From JBDTGE01 sp050742975 (GTDB taxonomy: Bacteria > Actinomycetota > Actinomycetes > Mycobacteriales > Jatrophihabitantaceae), in assembly GCA_050742975.1 (NCBI GenBank), contig JBOGDQ010000248.1, positions 1 through 8,834 on the forward strand: a stretch of 8,834 nt of DNA, given 5' to 3'. Position 1 is the stretch's first letter; each line of letters begins with the position of its first letter. Positions 1 through 6,268 of the stretch are shown one piece after another. The notes beneath the pieces were generated by a model, which saw only the letters and a program-made list of their open reading frames with translations, was not told where the DNA came from and did no database searches. The position numbers and the translations under genes are program-made.

Positions 1-49
1 GGTTACGGTACCGCAGCCAGCGTCATGGGTGGCACCTTACCGGGTTGGC

Positions 50-1390
50 TTACAGGCCAGAGTCCTCCAGCATCTCGGTGACCAAGGCGGCGATCGGCGA
101 GCGCTCCGAGCGAGTCAGCGTGACGTGGGCGAACAGCGGGTGCCCCTGCAGCGCCTCGATCACCGCGGCGACGCCGTCGTGCCGGCCCACCCGCAGGTTG
201 TCCCGCTGCGCGACGTCGTGCGTGAGGACCACCCGCGAGCCCGAGCCGATCCGCGAGAGCACGGTCAGCAGCACGTTGCGCTCCAGCGACTGCGCCTCGT
301 CTACGATGACGAACGAGTCGTGCAGCGAACGCCCGCGGATGTGCGTCAGGGGCAGCACCTCGAGCATGCCGCGATCCATCACCTCGTCCATGACATCCGA
401 GGAGACCAGCGCGCCGAGCGTGTCGAACACCGCCTGCGCCCACGGCGCCATCTTCTCGTTCTCGCTGCCGGGCAGGTAGCCGAGGTCCTGTCCACCGACC
501 GCGTACAGCGGGCGGAACACCACGACCCGCTTGTGCGCCCGGCGTTCGAGCACCGCCTCGAGCCCCGCGCACAGCGCCAGCGCCGACTTCCCGGTGCCCG
601 CGCGCCCGCCGAGCGAGACGATGCCGACGTCCGGGTCGAGCAGCAGGTCGAGCGCGACCCGCTGCTCGGCAGACCTGCCGTGCAGGCCGAACGCCTCGCG
701 ATCACCGCGCACCAGGCGCACCTGCTTGTCCGGCGTGATCCGTGCGAGCGCCGAGCCCTTGACCGAGTGCAGGACCAGCCCGGTGTGGCAGGGCTGGTCG
801 GCGACCGGCGCGAAGTCGGCGTGCTCGATCAGGTCGATCTGCTCGCCGTCGTACAGCGCGTCGATGGACCCGGCCGTGACCTCGACCTCGGCCATCCCGG
901 TCCAGCCCGTCGAGTCGGCGACCGGATGCATGCGGTACTCGTCGGAGGGCAGGCCGACCGAGGCCGCCTTCACCCGAAGCGGCATGTCCTTCGTGACGAG
1001 CGTGACGTCGGAGTTCTCGCCGGCCAGGTTCAGCGCCACCGCCAGGATCCGCGAGTCGTTGCTGTCCACGCGGAAGCCGGCAGGCAGCGTCGAGAGATCG
1101 GAGTGGTTGAGCTCGACCCGCAGCGTGCCACCGTCGGGCCCGATCGGGACCGGCGAGTCCAGCCGGCCGTGCTCGATCCGCAGGTCGTCCAGCACCCGCA
1201 GCGTCTGCCGGGCGAACCAACCCAGTTCCGGGTGGTGCCGCTTGCCCTCCAGTTCGCTGATGACGACGAGGGGGAGGACGACCTCGTGCTCGCCGAATCG
1301 GCCGAGCGCTCCCGGGTCGGACAGCAGGACGGACGTGTCGAGGACGAACGTGCGACGTCCGGGCTGGGCGGCAGGGCTAGTAGCGGTCAC
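50..1390 (-). CDS. phoH2: PIN-PhoH fusion protein (PhoH2-type RNase/ATPase)
   Basis: The 446-residue product joins a PIN nuclease domain to a PhoH-type P-loop ATPase. PIN acidic residues are visible at D18 (VLDTSV), E46 (ISELEGK), D109/D112 (VDSNDSRIL) and D135 (VTKD). The PhoH part starts near residue 235. It has a Walker A (GGRAGTGKS, 261-269), a Walker B (FVIVDEAQ, D364-E365) and the downstream VVLTHDVAQ segment. PhoH2 proteins of this architecture are described as cytoplasmic RNA-unwinding and RNA-cutting enzymes; activity here is inferred. I chose GTG at 1390 because AGGAG lies 6 nt upstream and the family homology begins just after it; an ATG at 1471 adds 27 low-complexity Arg-rich residues. 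The gene is complete, ends in TAA, and is the last of a minus-strand run, 271 bp from the acyltransferase. A hairpin in that gap suggests its own promoter. The domain call is firm; the RNA substrate is unknown. Confidence 0.93.
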   Translation of the reverse strand: MTATSPAAQPGRRTFVLDTSVLLSDPGALGRFGEHEVVLPLVVISELEGKRHHPELGWFARQTLRVLDDLRIEHGRLDSPVPIGPDGGTLRVELNHSDLSTLPAGFRVDSNDSRILAVALNLAGENSDVTLVTKDMPLRVKAASVGLPSDEYRMHPVADSTGWTGMAEVEVTAGSIDALYDGEQIDLIEHADFAPVADQPCHTGLVLHSVKGSALARITPDKQVRLVRGDREAFGLHGRSAEQRVALDLLLDPDVGIVSLGGRAGTGKSALALCAGLEAVLERRAHKRVVVFRPLYAVGGQDLGYLPGSENEKMAPWAQAVFDTLGALVSSDVMDEVMDRGMLEVLPLTHIRGRSLHDSFVIVDEAQSLERNVLLTVLSRIGSGSRVVLTHDVAQRDNLRVGRHDGVAAVIEALQGHPLFAHVTLTRSERSPIAALVTEMLEDSGL

Positions 1391-1396
1391 GGATCG

Positions 1397-1401
1397 CTCC
1401 T
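1397..1401 (-). promoter_or_regulatory. Shine-Dalgarno site setting the PIN-PhoH GTG start
   Basis: AGGAG on the minus strand lies 6 nt before the GTG at 1390. It is the clearest ribosome binding site among the minus-strand genes here and decides the GTG over the upstream ATG at 1471. I see no convincing -10/-35 pair in the 1402-1661 stretch. Confidence 0.7.
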
Positions 1402-1627
1402 GACGGTGGGCTGGGCGCGTGCGCACACGAGCGCGTCCGACGCGCAACTGGGTTCCGGTCCGTCCCGGCACCGACTGTGGCGGGGACGATCCGGTCCCCC
1501 TCGCTGGTACCTACCACCGTCGCGGGACCTCCCGAGCAGGCCGGGTTGGCCGACCTGCCATAGCTGACGCTACGACTCGGCCGAGCGCGGGCACGGCAGG
1601 CGCGCTGCGCGACACGCTCGGACGGGG

Positions 1628-1649
1628 CGTTGCCCACCTATCGGCAACG
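1628..1649 (-). terminator. hairpin downstream of the acyltransferase gene
   Basis: A perfect 7-bp inverted repeat (CGTTGCC / GGCAACG) with an 8-nt loop starts 12 nt after the acyltransferase TAA. No T-run follows, which is common for actinobacterial terminators. It would separate the acyltransferase from the PhoH gene. The rest of the gap (1391-1661) shows no coding pattern I trust. Confidence 0.45.
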
Positions 1650-1661
1650 ATCCGCCGAACC

Positions 1662-2822
1662 TTATTGCTGCGCGATCGGCGTCCGCCGGGCGTCCTTGAC
1701 GAGCGATCTTTCGATGGCACGCCGCAGCCGCGCGTGGAACGGCCGCTCGGCGAGCTGATGGATCACCCACGCGAGCGCGAGCATGGCCACCATGGTGAGG
1801 ACGAGCGTGGGCCAGGTGGACAGGTGTGGCCGCAACTCGTGGATCAGCCAGAGGCCCCAGTACTCATGGATGAGATAGAGCGGGTACGTGAGGATCCCGG
1901 CCCAGGTGAGCCAGCGCCAGCGGATGCGACGCAGCCGAGTCAGGGTCACCGCGGCGACAGCTGCGAAGAAGATCACGAGCAGGACGGCGCAGGTGGCCTT
2001 CGAAAGCGAATGGTGCGTGTTGACCTCGATCCGATGGAACATGCCGTCGACCGTGGCGTGGATCGACAGGACCACGTTCATCCCGACCAGCAGCCACGGC
2101 AGGGTGGAGTGCCCCTCGCGGTAGATGAGGTGCAGAAGCATGCCGCCGGCGAACAGCGGGGCGTACTGCGGTTGCAGGACGCTCACCAGCAGGGCGCTGT
2201 GGGAGTTCGCCGCGAAGGCACCCGCGATCGGCCAGAGCGCGGCGAAAGCCATGACCCGGTTGGCGGTGATCCCGACGAGGACCAGCAACGAGATCAGGAA
2301 GTAGAAGCAGATCTCGACCCACAGCGTCCAGTAGACCGACTCGACGTCGCTGACTCGCTGCGATCCCTGGAGCATCGTGGTGTTCACCAACAGCTGGGAC
2401 GCGGTGATGTGCCTGGCGCTACGCCAGATCACCAGCAGGAGCAACGACGAGAGCCCGAGCGCGAGCCAGTAGGCCGGGTAAAGCCGGGACACCCGCGATG
2501 CGACGAACTGCGGAAGCGTCCGTCCCCAACTCGACATCAGGATGACGAAGCCACTGATGATGAAGAACAGCTGCACACCGAGCGCGCCGTACGCGGTGAC
2601 GTGCCACAGCCGGGGGAACTCTTTCGACACCGACCTGCCCCACGGATGGGCGCGGTAGTCGAGGGCGGTGAAGTGGTAGAGCATCACCATCGTCGCGGCG
2701 CAGATGCGGAGCCCGTCGAGCAGGCTGAACCGAGCGGCGCGGCTTGCGGTCCTGCCCGCGGCCGGGTCGGCCGGCGCGATCGGTGAATTGGCACCTCTAC
2801 GAAGGACGGGCGTTCGTACCAC
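1662..2822 (-). CDS. acyltransferase-3 family integral membrane protein (OafA/YrhL-like)
   Basis: This 386-residue polytopic membrane protein belongs to the acyltransferase-3 family, which O-acylates sugars, polysaccharides or lipids at the membrane. Visible family marks are the N-terminal LLDGLRICAATMVMLYHF with conserved H50, GVQLFFIISGFVI (82-94), the RVSRLYPAYW arginine motif (110-119), YWTLWVE with E170, YPLYLIHEYWG near the C-terminus, and a final AERPFHARLRR tail. There are about ten hydrophobic segments. The acceptor is unknown. Start: GTG at 2822 has no usable Shine-Dalgarno (AAGGAGA is 18 nt away), but a TATCAT hexamer lies 6 nt before it, so the mRNA may be leaderless. CTG at 2828 is an alternative. 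The same frame stays open upstream to 3659, but that part overlaps the sulfurtransferase and is a shadow. It sits 62 bp after the sulfurtransferase stop. Confidence 0.88.
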   Translation of the reverse strand: MVRTPVLRRGANSPIAPADPAAGRTASRAARFSLLDGLRICAATMVMLYHFTALDYRAHPWGRSVSKEFPRLWHVTAYGALGVQLFFIISGFVILMSSWGRTLPQFVASRVSRLYPAYWLALGLSSLLLLVIWRSARHITASQLLVNTTMLQGSQRVSDVESVYWTLWVEICFYFLISLLVLVGITANRVMAFAALWPIAGAFAANSHSALLVSVLQPQYAPLFAGGMLLHLIYREGHSTLPWLLVGMNVVLSIHATVDGMFHRIEVNTHHSLSKATCAVLLVIFFAAVAAVTLTRLRRIRWRWLTWAGILTYPLYLIHEYWGLWLIHELRPHLSTWPTLVLTMVAMLALAWVIHQLAERPFHARLRRAIERSLVKDARRTPIAQQ

Positions 2823-2828
2823 GCGCAG

Positions 2829-2834
2829 ATGATA
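2829..2834 (-). promoter_or_regulatory. possible -10 element for a leaderless acyltransferase mRNA
   Basis: TATCAT on the minus strand ends 6 nt before the GTG at 2822, the spacing expected if transcription starts at the start codon. No good -35 is visible 16-18 bp upstream. It would give the acyltransferase its own promoter inside the gap after the sulfurtransferase. Confidence 0.3.
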
Positions 2835-2884
2835 CGGGCCTCTCCTTCGACCTTGTTGTGGAACCGCGGCGCGGGGCAGGCCGG

Positions 2885-3733
2885 TCAGGGCGTCTGTGCG
2901 GGACGGGACGGGTCCGCGCCCCACTGTGACCACGAGCCCGGATACAGCGCGAGGTCGTCGAGGCCGGCGACGGTCATCGCGAGCAGGTCGTGGCAGGCCG
3001 TAACGCCGGAGCCGCAGTAGGCGATCGCGCCGCGGGCCTCGGCCGCCGCGAAGCGCGCGCGCAGCGTGGCCGGATCGAGGAACCGGCCGTCGTCGCCGAG
3101 GTTCGCCGCCCAGGGCGCGCTGAACGCGCCGGGCACGTGTCCCGGACGCGGGTCTATCGCCGGATCGCCTGCTGCGTAACGCTGTTCGGTACGCGCGTCG
3201 AACACCGCGGCGTGCGTGCCGTCGACGCGGTCGGCGTCGGCGAAGCGGTCCCGCGGCCACTCGCGGACCGAGCGCTGCACGGGAACCGGGACCGGGATCT
3301 CGGTGCTCAACCCGCCCGGCCACGCCGCGATCCCGCCGTCCAGAACCGCGACCGGTTCGTCCAGGACGTGCAGCAGCCACCACAGGCGTGCGGCGATCGA
3401 GCCGCCCGCGTCGTCGTAGGCGACCACCGGCCTGCCCTCGACGATGCCCTTGCGCCCGAGCGCGCCGGCGAAGGCCGCCTCGTGCGGCAGCGGGTGCCGC
3501 CCGGCCGTCCGGCTCGGTGCGTCGGACAGGTCGGTGTCGATGTCCAGCCACACCGCGCCCGGGATGTGCCCGCCGGCGTACTCGTCCCAGCCCGATCCTC
3601 CGTCCAGGTACCACCGGACGTCCACCACCTGGACGTCGGCGAGGTGCTCGGCCAGCCACGCGCCGCTGACGAGGGGTCCGATCCCATGAACACCCCCTTC
3701 AGCGCGTCCGGGCGCGTCGGGAGGGGTGTTCAT
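2885..3733 (-). CDS. sseA: tandem-rhodanese sulfurtransferase (3-mercaptopyruvate sulfurtransferase type)
   Basis: The 282-residue product has two rhodanese domains (about 18-140 and 165-270), matching the usual length of SseA-like enzymes. They transfer sulfur from 3-mercaptopyruvate or thiosulfate through a cysteine persulfide. The N-terminal inactive domain shows VVDVRWYLD, GHIPGAVWLDID and VAVLDGG. The C-terminal domain carries catalytic C240 in YCGSGVTA, followed by ALYPGSWSQW. The CGSGVTA loop is typical of mercaptopyruvate sulfurtransferases; thiosulfate enzymes usually have CRKGVT. Substrate preference is thus inferred. No signal peptide, so cytoplasmic. The ATG at 3733 overlaps the prenyl synthase TGA (ATGA, 4 bp), which points to translational coupling. 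An 11-bp inverted repeat covers this start codon (see 3686-3733). No other in-frame start fits as well. Confidence 0.92.
   Translation of the reverse strand: MNTPPDAPGRAEGGVHGIGPLVSGAWLAEHLADVQVVDVRWYLDGGSGWDEYAGGHIPGAVWLDIDTDLSDAPSRTAGRHPLPHEAAFAGALGRKGIVEGRPVVAYDDAGGSIAARLWWLLHVLDEPVAVLDGGIAAWPGGLSTEIPVPVPVQRSVREWPRDRFADADRVDGTHAAVFDARTEQRYAAGDPAIDPRPGHVPGAFSAPWAANLGDDGRFLDPATLRARFAAAEARGAIAYCGSGVTACHDLLAMTVAGLDDLALYPGSWSQWGADPSRPAQTP
3686..3733 (-). repeat. perfect 11-bp inverted repeat covering the sseA start codon
   Basis: ATGAACACCCC (minus strand, 3733-3723) is perfectly complementary to GGGGTGTTCAT (3696-3686), with a 26-nt spacer rich in GACGCG repeats. The first arm is the sseA start plus three codons and contains the uppS stop; the second arm lies in codons 13-16 of sseA. 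In mRNA this would hide the start codon in a stem unless a ribosome finishing uppS opens it. The match is seen directly; the regulatory meaning is inference. Confidence 0.6.
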
Positions 3734-4518
3734 CCGCCGTACCGCCGCTGCCGGGCGCCGTAGTCGCGCAGCGCGCGCAGGAAGTCGATCTTGCGGAAGT
3801 CCGGCCAGAGCGCGTCGCAGAAGTAGAACTCCGAGTGCACCGACTGCCACAGCAGGAAGCCGGACAGCCGCTGCTCGCCGGACGTGCGGATGACCAGGTC
3901 GGGATCGGGCTGGCCCCTGGTGTACAGGTGCTCGGCGATGTGGTCGACGTCGATGACCTCGGCCAGCTCCTCGATGGATGTGCCCGCCGCGGCGTGCTCC
4001 TGCAGCAGCGAGCGCACCGCGTCGGCGATCTCGCGACGGCCGCCGTAGCCGACCGCGACGTTCACGGTCAGCCCGTCGCGCTCGCTGGTGCGCTCCTCGG
4101 CGCGCTTGAGCGCCTCGGCCGTCGGGGCGGGCAGCAGGTCCAGCGCACCGACCGCGTGCACCCGCCACGGCTTGCCGTTCGCGGACAGCTCCTCCGCGAC
4201 GCCGGCGATGATCTGCAGCAGCGGGGCGAGCTCCTCGGCCGGGCGGTGCAGGTTGTCCGTCGACAGCAGCCAGATCGTCACGTGCGCGACGCCCGCCTCG
4301 GTGCACCAGTCGAGCAGGTTGGCGATGTGGTGCGCACCGGCGAGATGGCCCTGGCTGACGTCGTCGAAGCCCGCGGCCCGCGCCCACCGCCGGTTGCCGT
4401 CGATCATGATCGCCACGTGCTGCGGGACCGGCAGGCCGTCGAGATGGGCTCGCAGCCGTCGCTCGTACAGCGAGTACACGGCACCGCGGACGTCCACGTG
4501 CCCAAACATAGCGCCCAT
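3730..4518 (-). CDS. uppS: short-chain Z-isoprenyl diphosphate synthase (cis-prenyltransferase, Rv1086-like)
   Basis: This 262-residue cis-prenyltransferase condenses isopentenyl diphosphate onto an allylic diphosphate. Family motifs are the catalytic DGNRRWAR (D40), LLSTDNL, the VNVAVGYGGRREI block, and the C-terminal diphosphate-binding RTSGEQRLSGFLLWQS (211-226) with SE before FYF. The sequence and length closely recall M. tuberculosis Rv1086, which makes omega,E,Z-farnesyl diphosphate, the primer for decaprenyl phosphate. DGNRRWA instead of DGNGRWA and the overall pattern support this short-chain group rather than a full undecaprenyl synthase, though product length is inferred. Start: ATG at 4518 gives 262 residues; ATG at 4509 is a close alternative, and neither has a clear Shine-Dalgarno. 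It heads the minus-strand operon and is divergent from trhA, with 81 bp between them. Acts in the cytoplasm or at the membrane face. Confidence 0.93.
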   Translation of the reverse strand: MGAMFGHVDVRGAVYSLYERRLRAHLDGLPVPQHVAIMIDGNRRWARAAGFDDVSQGHLAGAHHIANLLDWCTEAGVAHVTIWLLSTDNLHRPAEELAPLLQIIAGVAEELSANGKPWRVHAVGALDLLPAPTAEALKRAEERTSERDGLTVNVAVGYGGRREIADAVRSLLQEHAAAGTSIEELAEVIDVDHIAEHLYTRGQPDPDLVIRTSGEQRLSGFLLWQSVHSEFYFCDALWPDFRKIDFLRALRDYGARQRRYGG

Positions 4519-4586
4519 ACCGAGCGGCCCGAAGCCGTAACTGAGCGTTCGCGTGCGGTAGACCTGCGCCCGAACCTGGGCGCCCG

Positions 4587-4592
4587 TAACGT
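4587..4592 (+). promoter_or_regulatory. possible -10 element for a leaderless trhA mRNA
   Basis: TAACGT ends 7 nt before the GTG at 4600, and no Shine-Dalgarno is present. This fits a leaderless transcript. It lies in the 81-bp divergent region with uppS; no convincing -35 is seen. The uppS promoter must lie in the same stretch or overlap it. Confidence 0.25.
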
Positions 4593-4599
4593 TGGCCCG

Positions 4600-5295
4600 G
4601 TGACGACGTCCGAACCGACTCCGGCGATGCCCGGTGCGGCGATCGCCGCAGCTGTCGCGGACATCAAGCCACGGCTGCGCGGCTGGCTGCACGCCTACGC
4701 CGCGGCCATCTCGATCGCGTCCGGCGCCAGCCTGATCGCGGTCGCGTTCGCGCTGCGCGGGGGCTCGGCCGCGGTCAGCACAACCATCTACGCCGCGACG
4801 GTCACCGCCCTGTTCGGGACGTCCGCGCTGTACCACCGGCTGAACTGGGGACCCAGGGCCCGCGGTGTGATGAAGCGCCTGGACCACTCGATGATCTTCG
4901 TGTTCATCGCGGGCACCTACACGCCGATCGCGGTGCTCACCCTGCCGCACGTCGCTGCGCTGGCGGTGCTCGTCGTGGTGTGGGCGGGCGCGCTGTTCGG
5001 CGTCGGCCTGCAGACCGCGTGGCCGAGCGCTCCGCGGTGGCTGTCCGTCCCGTGCTACATCGCGCTCGGCTGGGTCGCGGTGTTCGTCTTCCCCGACCTA
5101 CTGCACAACGGTGGGGTGGCCGCGTTCACGCTGATCGCGGTGGGCGGGCTGATCTACACGGCGGGTGCGGTCGTGTACGGCGTCAAGCGTCCCAACCCGT
5201 TCCCCCGGACGTTCGGGTTCCACGAGGTCTTCCACGCGTGCACGCTTGTCGCGGCGCTGTGCCACTACGTCGCGATCTGGCTCGCCGTCTTCTGA
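4600..5295 (+). CDS. trhA: TrhA / hemolysin III family seven-helix membrane protein
   Basis: A 231-residue member of the hemolysin III (PAQR/CREST) superfamily. Seven hydrophobic segments can be read at about 32-52, 58-79, 97-115, 118-141, 147-168, 173-195 and 209-231. Superfamily metal-site residues are present: SALYH (S75, H79), RLDHSMI (D95, H96), and HEVFH with a further H222 in LCHY. The name hemolysin is historical. Bacterial members have been linked to membrane energy/lipid homeostasis, and the CREST group includes metal-dependent amide hydrolases; the substrate here is unknown. GTG at 4600 is preferred because of the -10-like hexamer before it; ATG at 4627 is an alternative that shortens only the soluble tail. 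It is divergent from the prenyl synthase, an arrangement I recall for Rv1085c and Rv1086. No strong terminator follows; only a weak 5-bp stem at 5333-5351. Confidence 0.9.
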   Translation: MTTSEPTPAMPGAAIAAAVADIKPRLRGWLHAYAAAISIASGASLIAVAFALRGGSAAVSTTIYAATVTALFGTSALYHRLNWGPRARGVMKRLDHSMIFVFIAGTYTPIAVLTLPHVAALAVLVVVWAGALFGVGLQTAWPSAPRWLSVPCYIALGWVAVFVFPDLLHNGGVAAFTLIAVGGLIYTAGAVVYGVKRPNPFPRTFGFHEVFHACTLVAALCHYVAIWLAVF

Positions 5296-5357
5296 GCGCC
5301 AGCTCCCCCGTACCGCCCCTCATCCTGCTGTCGCCGATCACGACGGTCGGCCCGTAC

Positions 5358-5391
5358 TGGACGTCTCTCTGTTGGTGTGTAATACTGTAAT
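5358..5391 (+). promoter_or_regulatory. promoter with tandem TGTAAT hexamers before the 228-residue gene
   Basis: TGGACG (5358-5363) resembles a -35. About 16-19 bp on are TAATAC (5380) and TACTGT (5383), either of which could be the -10. Two TGTAAT copies at 5378-5383 and 5386-5391, with 8-bp periodicity, overlap the -10 region. This AT-rich island stands out in GC-rich surroundings. The hexamers could be operator half-sites for the encoded RHH-like protein; that is inference. Confidence 0.45.
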
Positions 5392-5407
5392 CACTGCAAC
5401 AGACCGC

Positions 5408-5413
5408 AAGGAG
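5408..5413 (+). promoter_or_regulatory. strong Shine-Dalgarno of the 228-residue gene
   Basis: AAGGAG lies 6 nt before the ATG at 5420. It is the best ribosome binding site in the window and fixes the start, ruling out the open frame extending upstream to 5165 inside trhA. Confidence 0.8.
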
Positions 5414-5419
5414 ACAGAC

Positions 5420-6106
5420 ATGCAGAACGAACACGACTACGAACGCCGGACCCGCTCCGGCGAACGCGGCGAGCGCCGCTTCCGAACGGCCGGCGGACGG
5501 GGCGAGCACCCGCACGGCGGCCGTGGACACGGTGGACATGGTGGCTCGCGCGGCCGCGGGCGTGGCTTCGGCCGGCCCGGCGGCTGGCAGCAGGCCGACC
5601 TGCCCTCGGCCGACGACGCAGCCGCCTGGCTCACCGGCCGGCTACCGGACGACTGGTTCACCGCCGCGCCGACGGTCACCGTCGACCGCGAGGAGATCAT
5701 CGTCGTCGGCGAGCTCGCCGCACCGGAGGCGGCCAAGGACGCCTCGACCCGTGAGGCGGCCGCGGTCGGCCGCATCGGCCGGTTCCGCGAGGACACCCGC
5801 GAGGAGCGGATGAGGATCGCGGACGAGGCCGAGGCCCGCTACGGCCGCAAGATCGCGTGGGGCGCGTCGATCGGCGACACGCGGGTGCTGTTCACGCACC
5901 TGGCGGTCCCGGTGATGACCCGACTGCGACAGGACGAACGTCAAGTCCTCGACACCCTGGTCGACGCCGGCGTGGCCCGATCACGGTCGGACGCGCTGAG
6001 CTGGTGCGTGACCCTGGTCGGCGAACACACCGACGACTGGTTGGCCGGCCTGCGCGAGGCAATGTCCGAGGTGGACAAGCTGCGCACCGAGGGCCCGAAC
6101 CTTTAG
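5420..6106 (+). CDS. uncharacterised protein: Gly/Arg/His-rich N-terminus, RHH-like C-terminus
   Basis: I recognise this 228-residue protein only as a type seen in actinobacteria without known function. Residues 1-55 are charged and then Gly/Arg/His-rich (HPHGGRGHGGHGG, SRGRGRGFGRPGG), probably disordered, and could bind nucleic acid or metal. Residues 60-100 form a compact domain with a W69/W79 pair and a strand-like EEIIVVGEL. Residues 110-145 are a charged helix (EERMRIADEAEARYGRK). Residues 160-200 read like a ribbon-helix-helix: a strand (LAVPVMTRLR), then DERQVLDTLVDAGVARSRSDAL, where a basic/serine turn before DAL is typical. A charged amphipathic tail follows. It has its own promoter and a strong Shine-Dalgarno, 124 bp after trhA, and ends before a double hairpin. 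A self-regulating DNA-binding role is plausible but unproven; the RHH call is by eye. Confidence 0.8.
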   Translation: MQNEHDYERRTRSGERGERRFRTAGGRGEHPHGGRGHGGHGGSRGRGRGFGRPGGWQQADLPSADDAAAWLTGRLPDDWFTAAPTVTVDREEIIVVGELAAPEAAKDASTREAAAVGRIGRFREDTREERMRIADEAEARYGRKIAWGASIGDTRVLFTHLAVPVMTRLRQDERQVLDTLVDAGVARSRSDALSWCVTLVGEHTDDWLAGLREAMSEVDKLRTEGPNL

Positions 6107-6113
6107 GGCCGCC

Positions 6114-6182
6114 GTCGATCCCCGCGCCACCCCGTCGCAAGCTCGGGGGCGGACACGGGGATCGACACGCGACTTCGTCGCG
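6114..6182. terminator. nested and tandem hairpins between convergent genes
   Basis: GTCGATCCCCG (6114-6124) pairs perfectly with 6156-6166, 11 bp. Inside its loop CCCCG (6130-6134) pairs with CGGGG (6144-6148). Directly after it CGCGAC (6168-6173) pairs with GTCGCG (6177-6182) around a 3-nt loop. The set starts 7 nt after the TAA of the 228-residue gene and faces the DUF255 stop at 6269, so it likely ends both transcripts. No T-run. Nothing else is evident in 6183-6268. Confidence 0.65.
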
Positions 6183-6268
6183 AGATTGCGGCCGGTGGTG
6201 GTTACCTTGCGCTCCGCCGGGGAGGTCACCAGCCTTTGAAGGCCGCCATTCGACGGGCTACGGGCGGG

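Noticed and set aside
29..1567. Long plus-strand open frame opposite the PhoH gene
   Set aside because: It is an Arg/His/Asp-rich antisense shadow of a gene with clear PIN and Walker motifs, as expected in high-GC DNA.
1377..1637. Possible small minus-strand gene between PhoH and the acyltransferase
   Set aside because: Arg/Ala/Ser-rich composition, no ribosome binding site, overlaps the PhoH start and the hairpin at 1628.
2823..3659. N-terminal extension of the acyltransferase frame
   Set aside because: It overlaps the whole sulfurtransferase in another frame, is low-complexity Arg/Gly/Pro, and the family homology starts only at about 2730.
3730..4518. Canonical undecaprenyl diphosphate synthase
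   Set aside because: DGNRRWA motif, length and overall similarity point to the short-chain Z-farnesyl type instead, although the family symbol uppS is kept.
4519..4950. N-terminal extension of the prenyl synthase frame upstream of 4518
   Set aside because: It runs antisense through trhA; the family start and the Rv1086-like length fit ATG at 4518.
4600..5295. Genuine hemolysin/toxin
   Set aside because: The family name is historical; the seven-helix CREST/PAQR pattern and housekeeping neighbourhood do not indicate a toxin.
5333..5351. Terminator after trhA
   Set aside because: Only a 5-bp stem with a 9-nt loop and no T-run; too weak to call.
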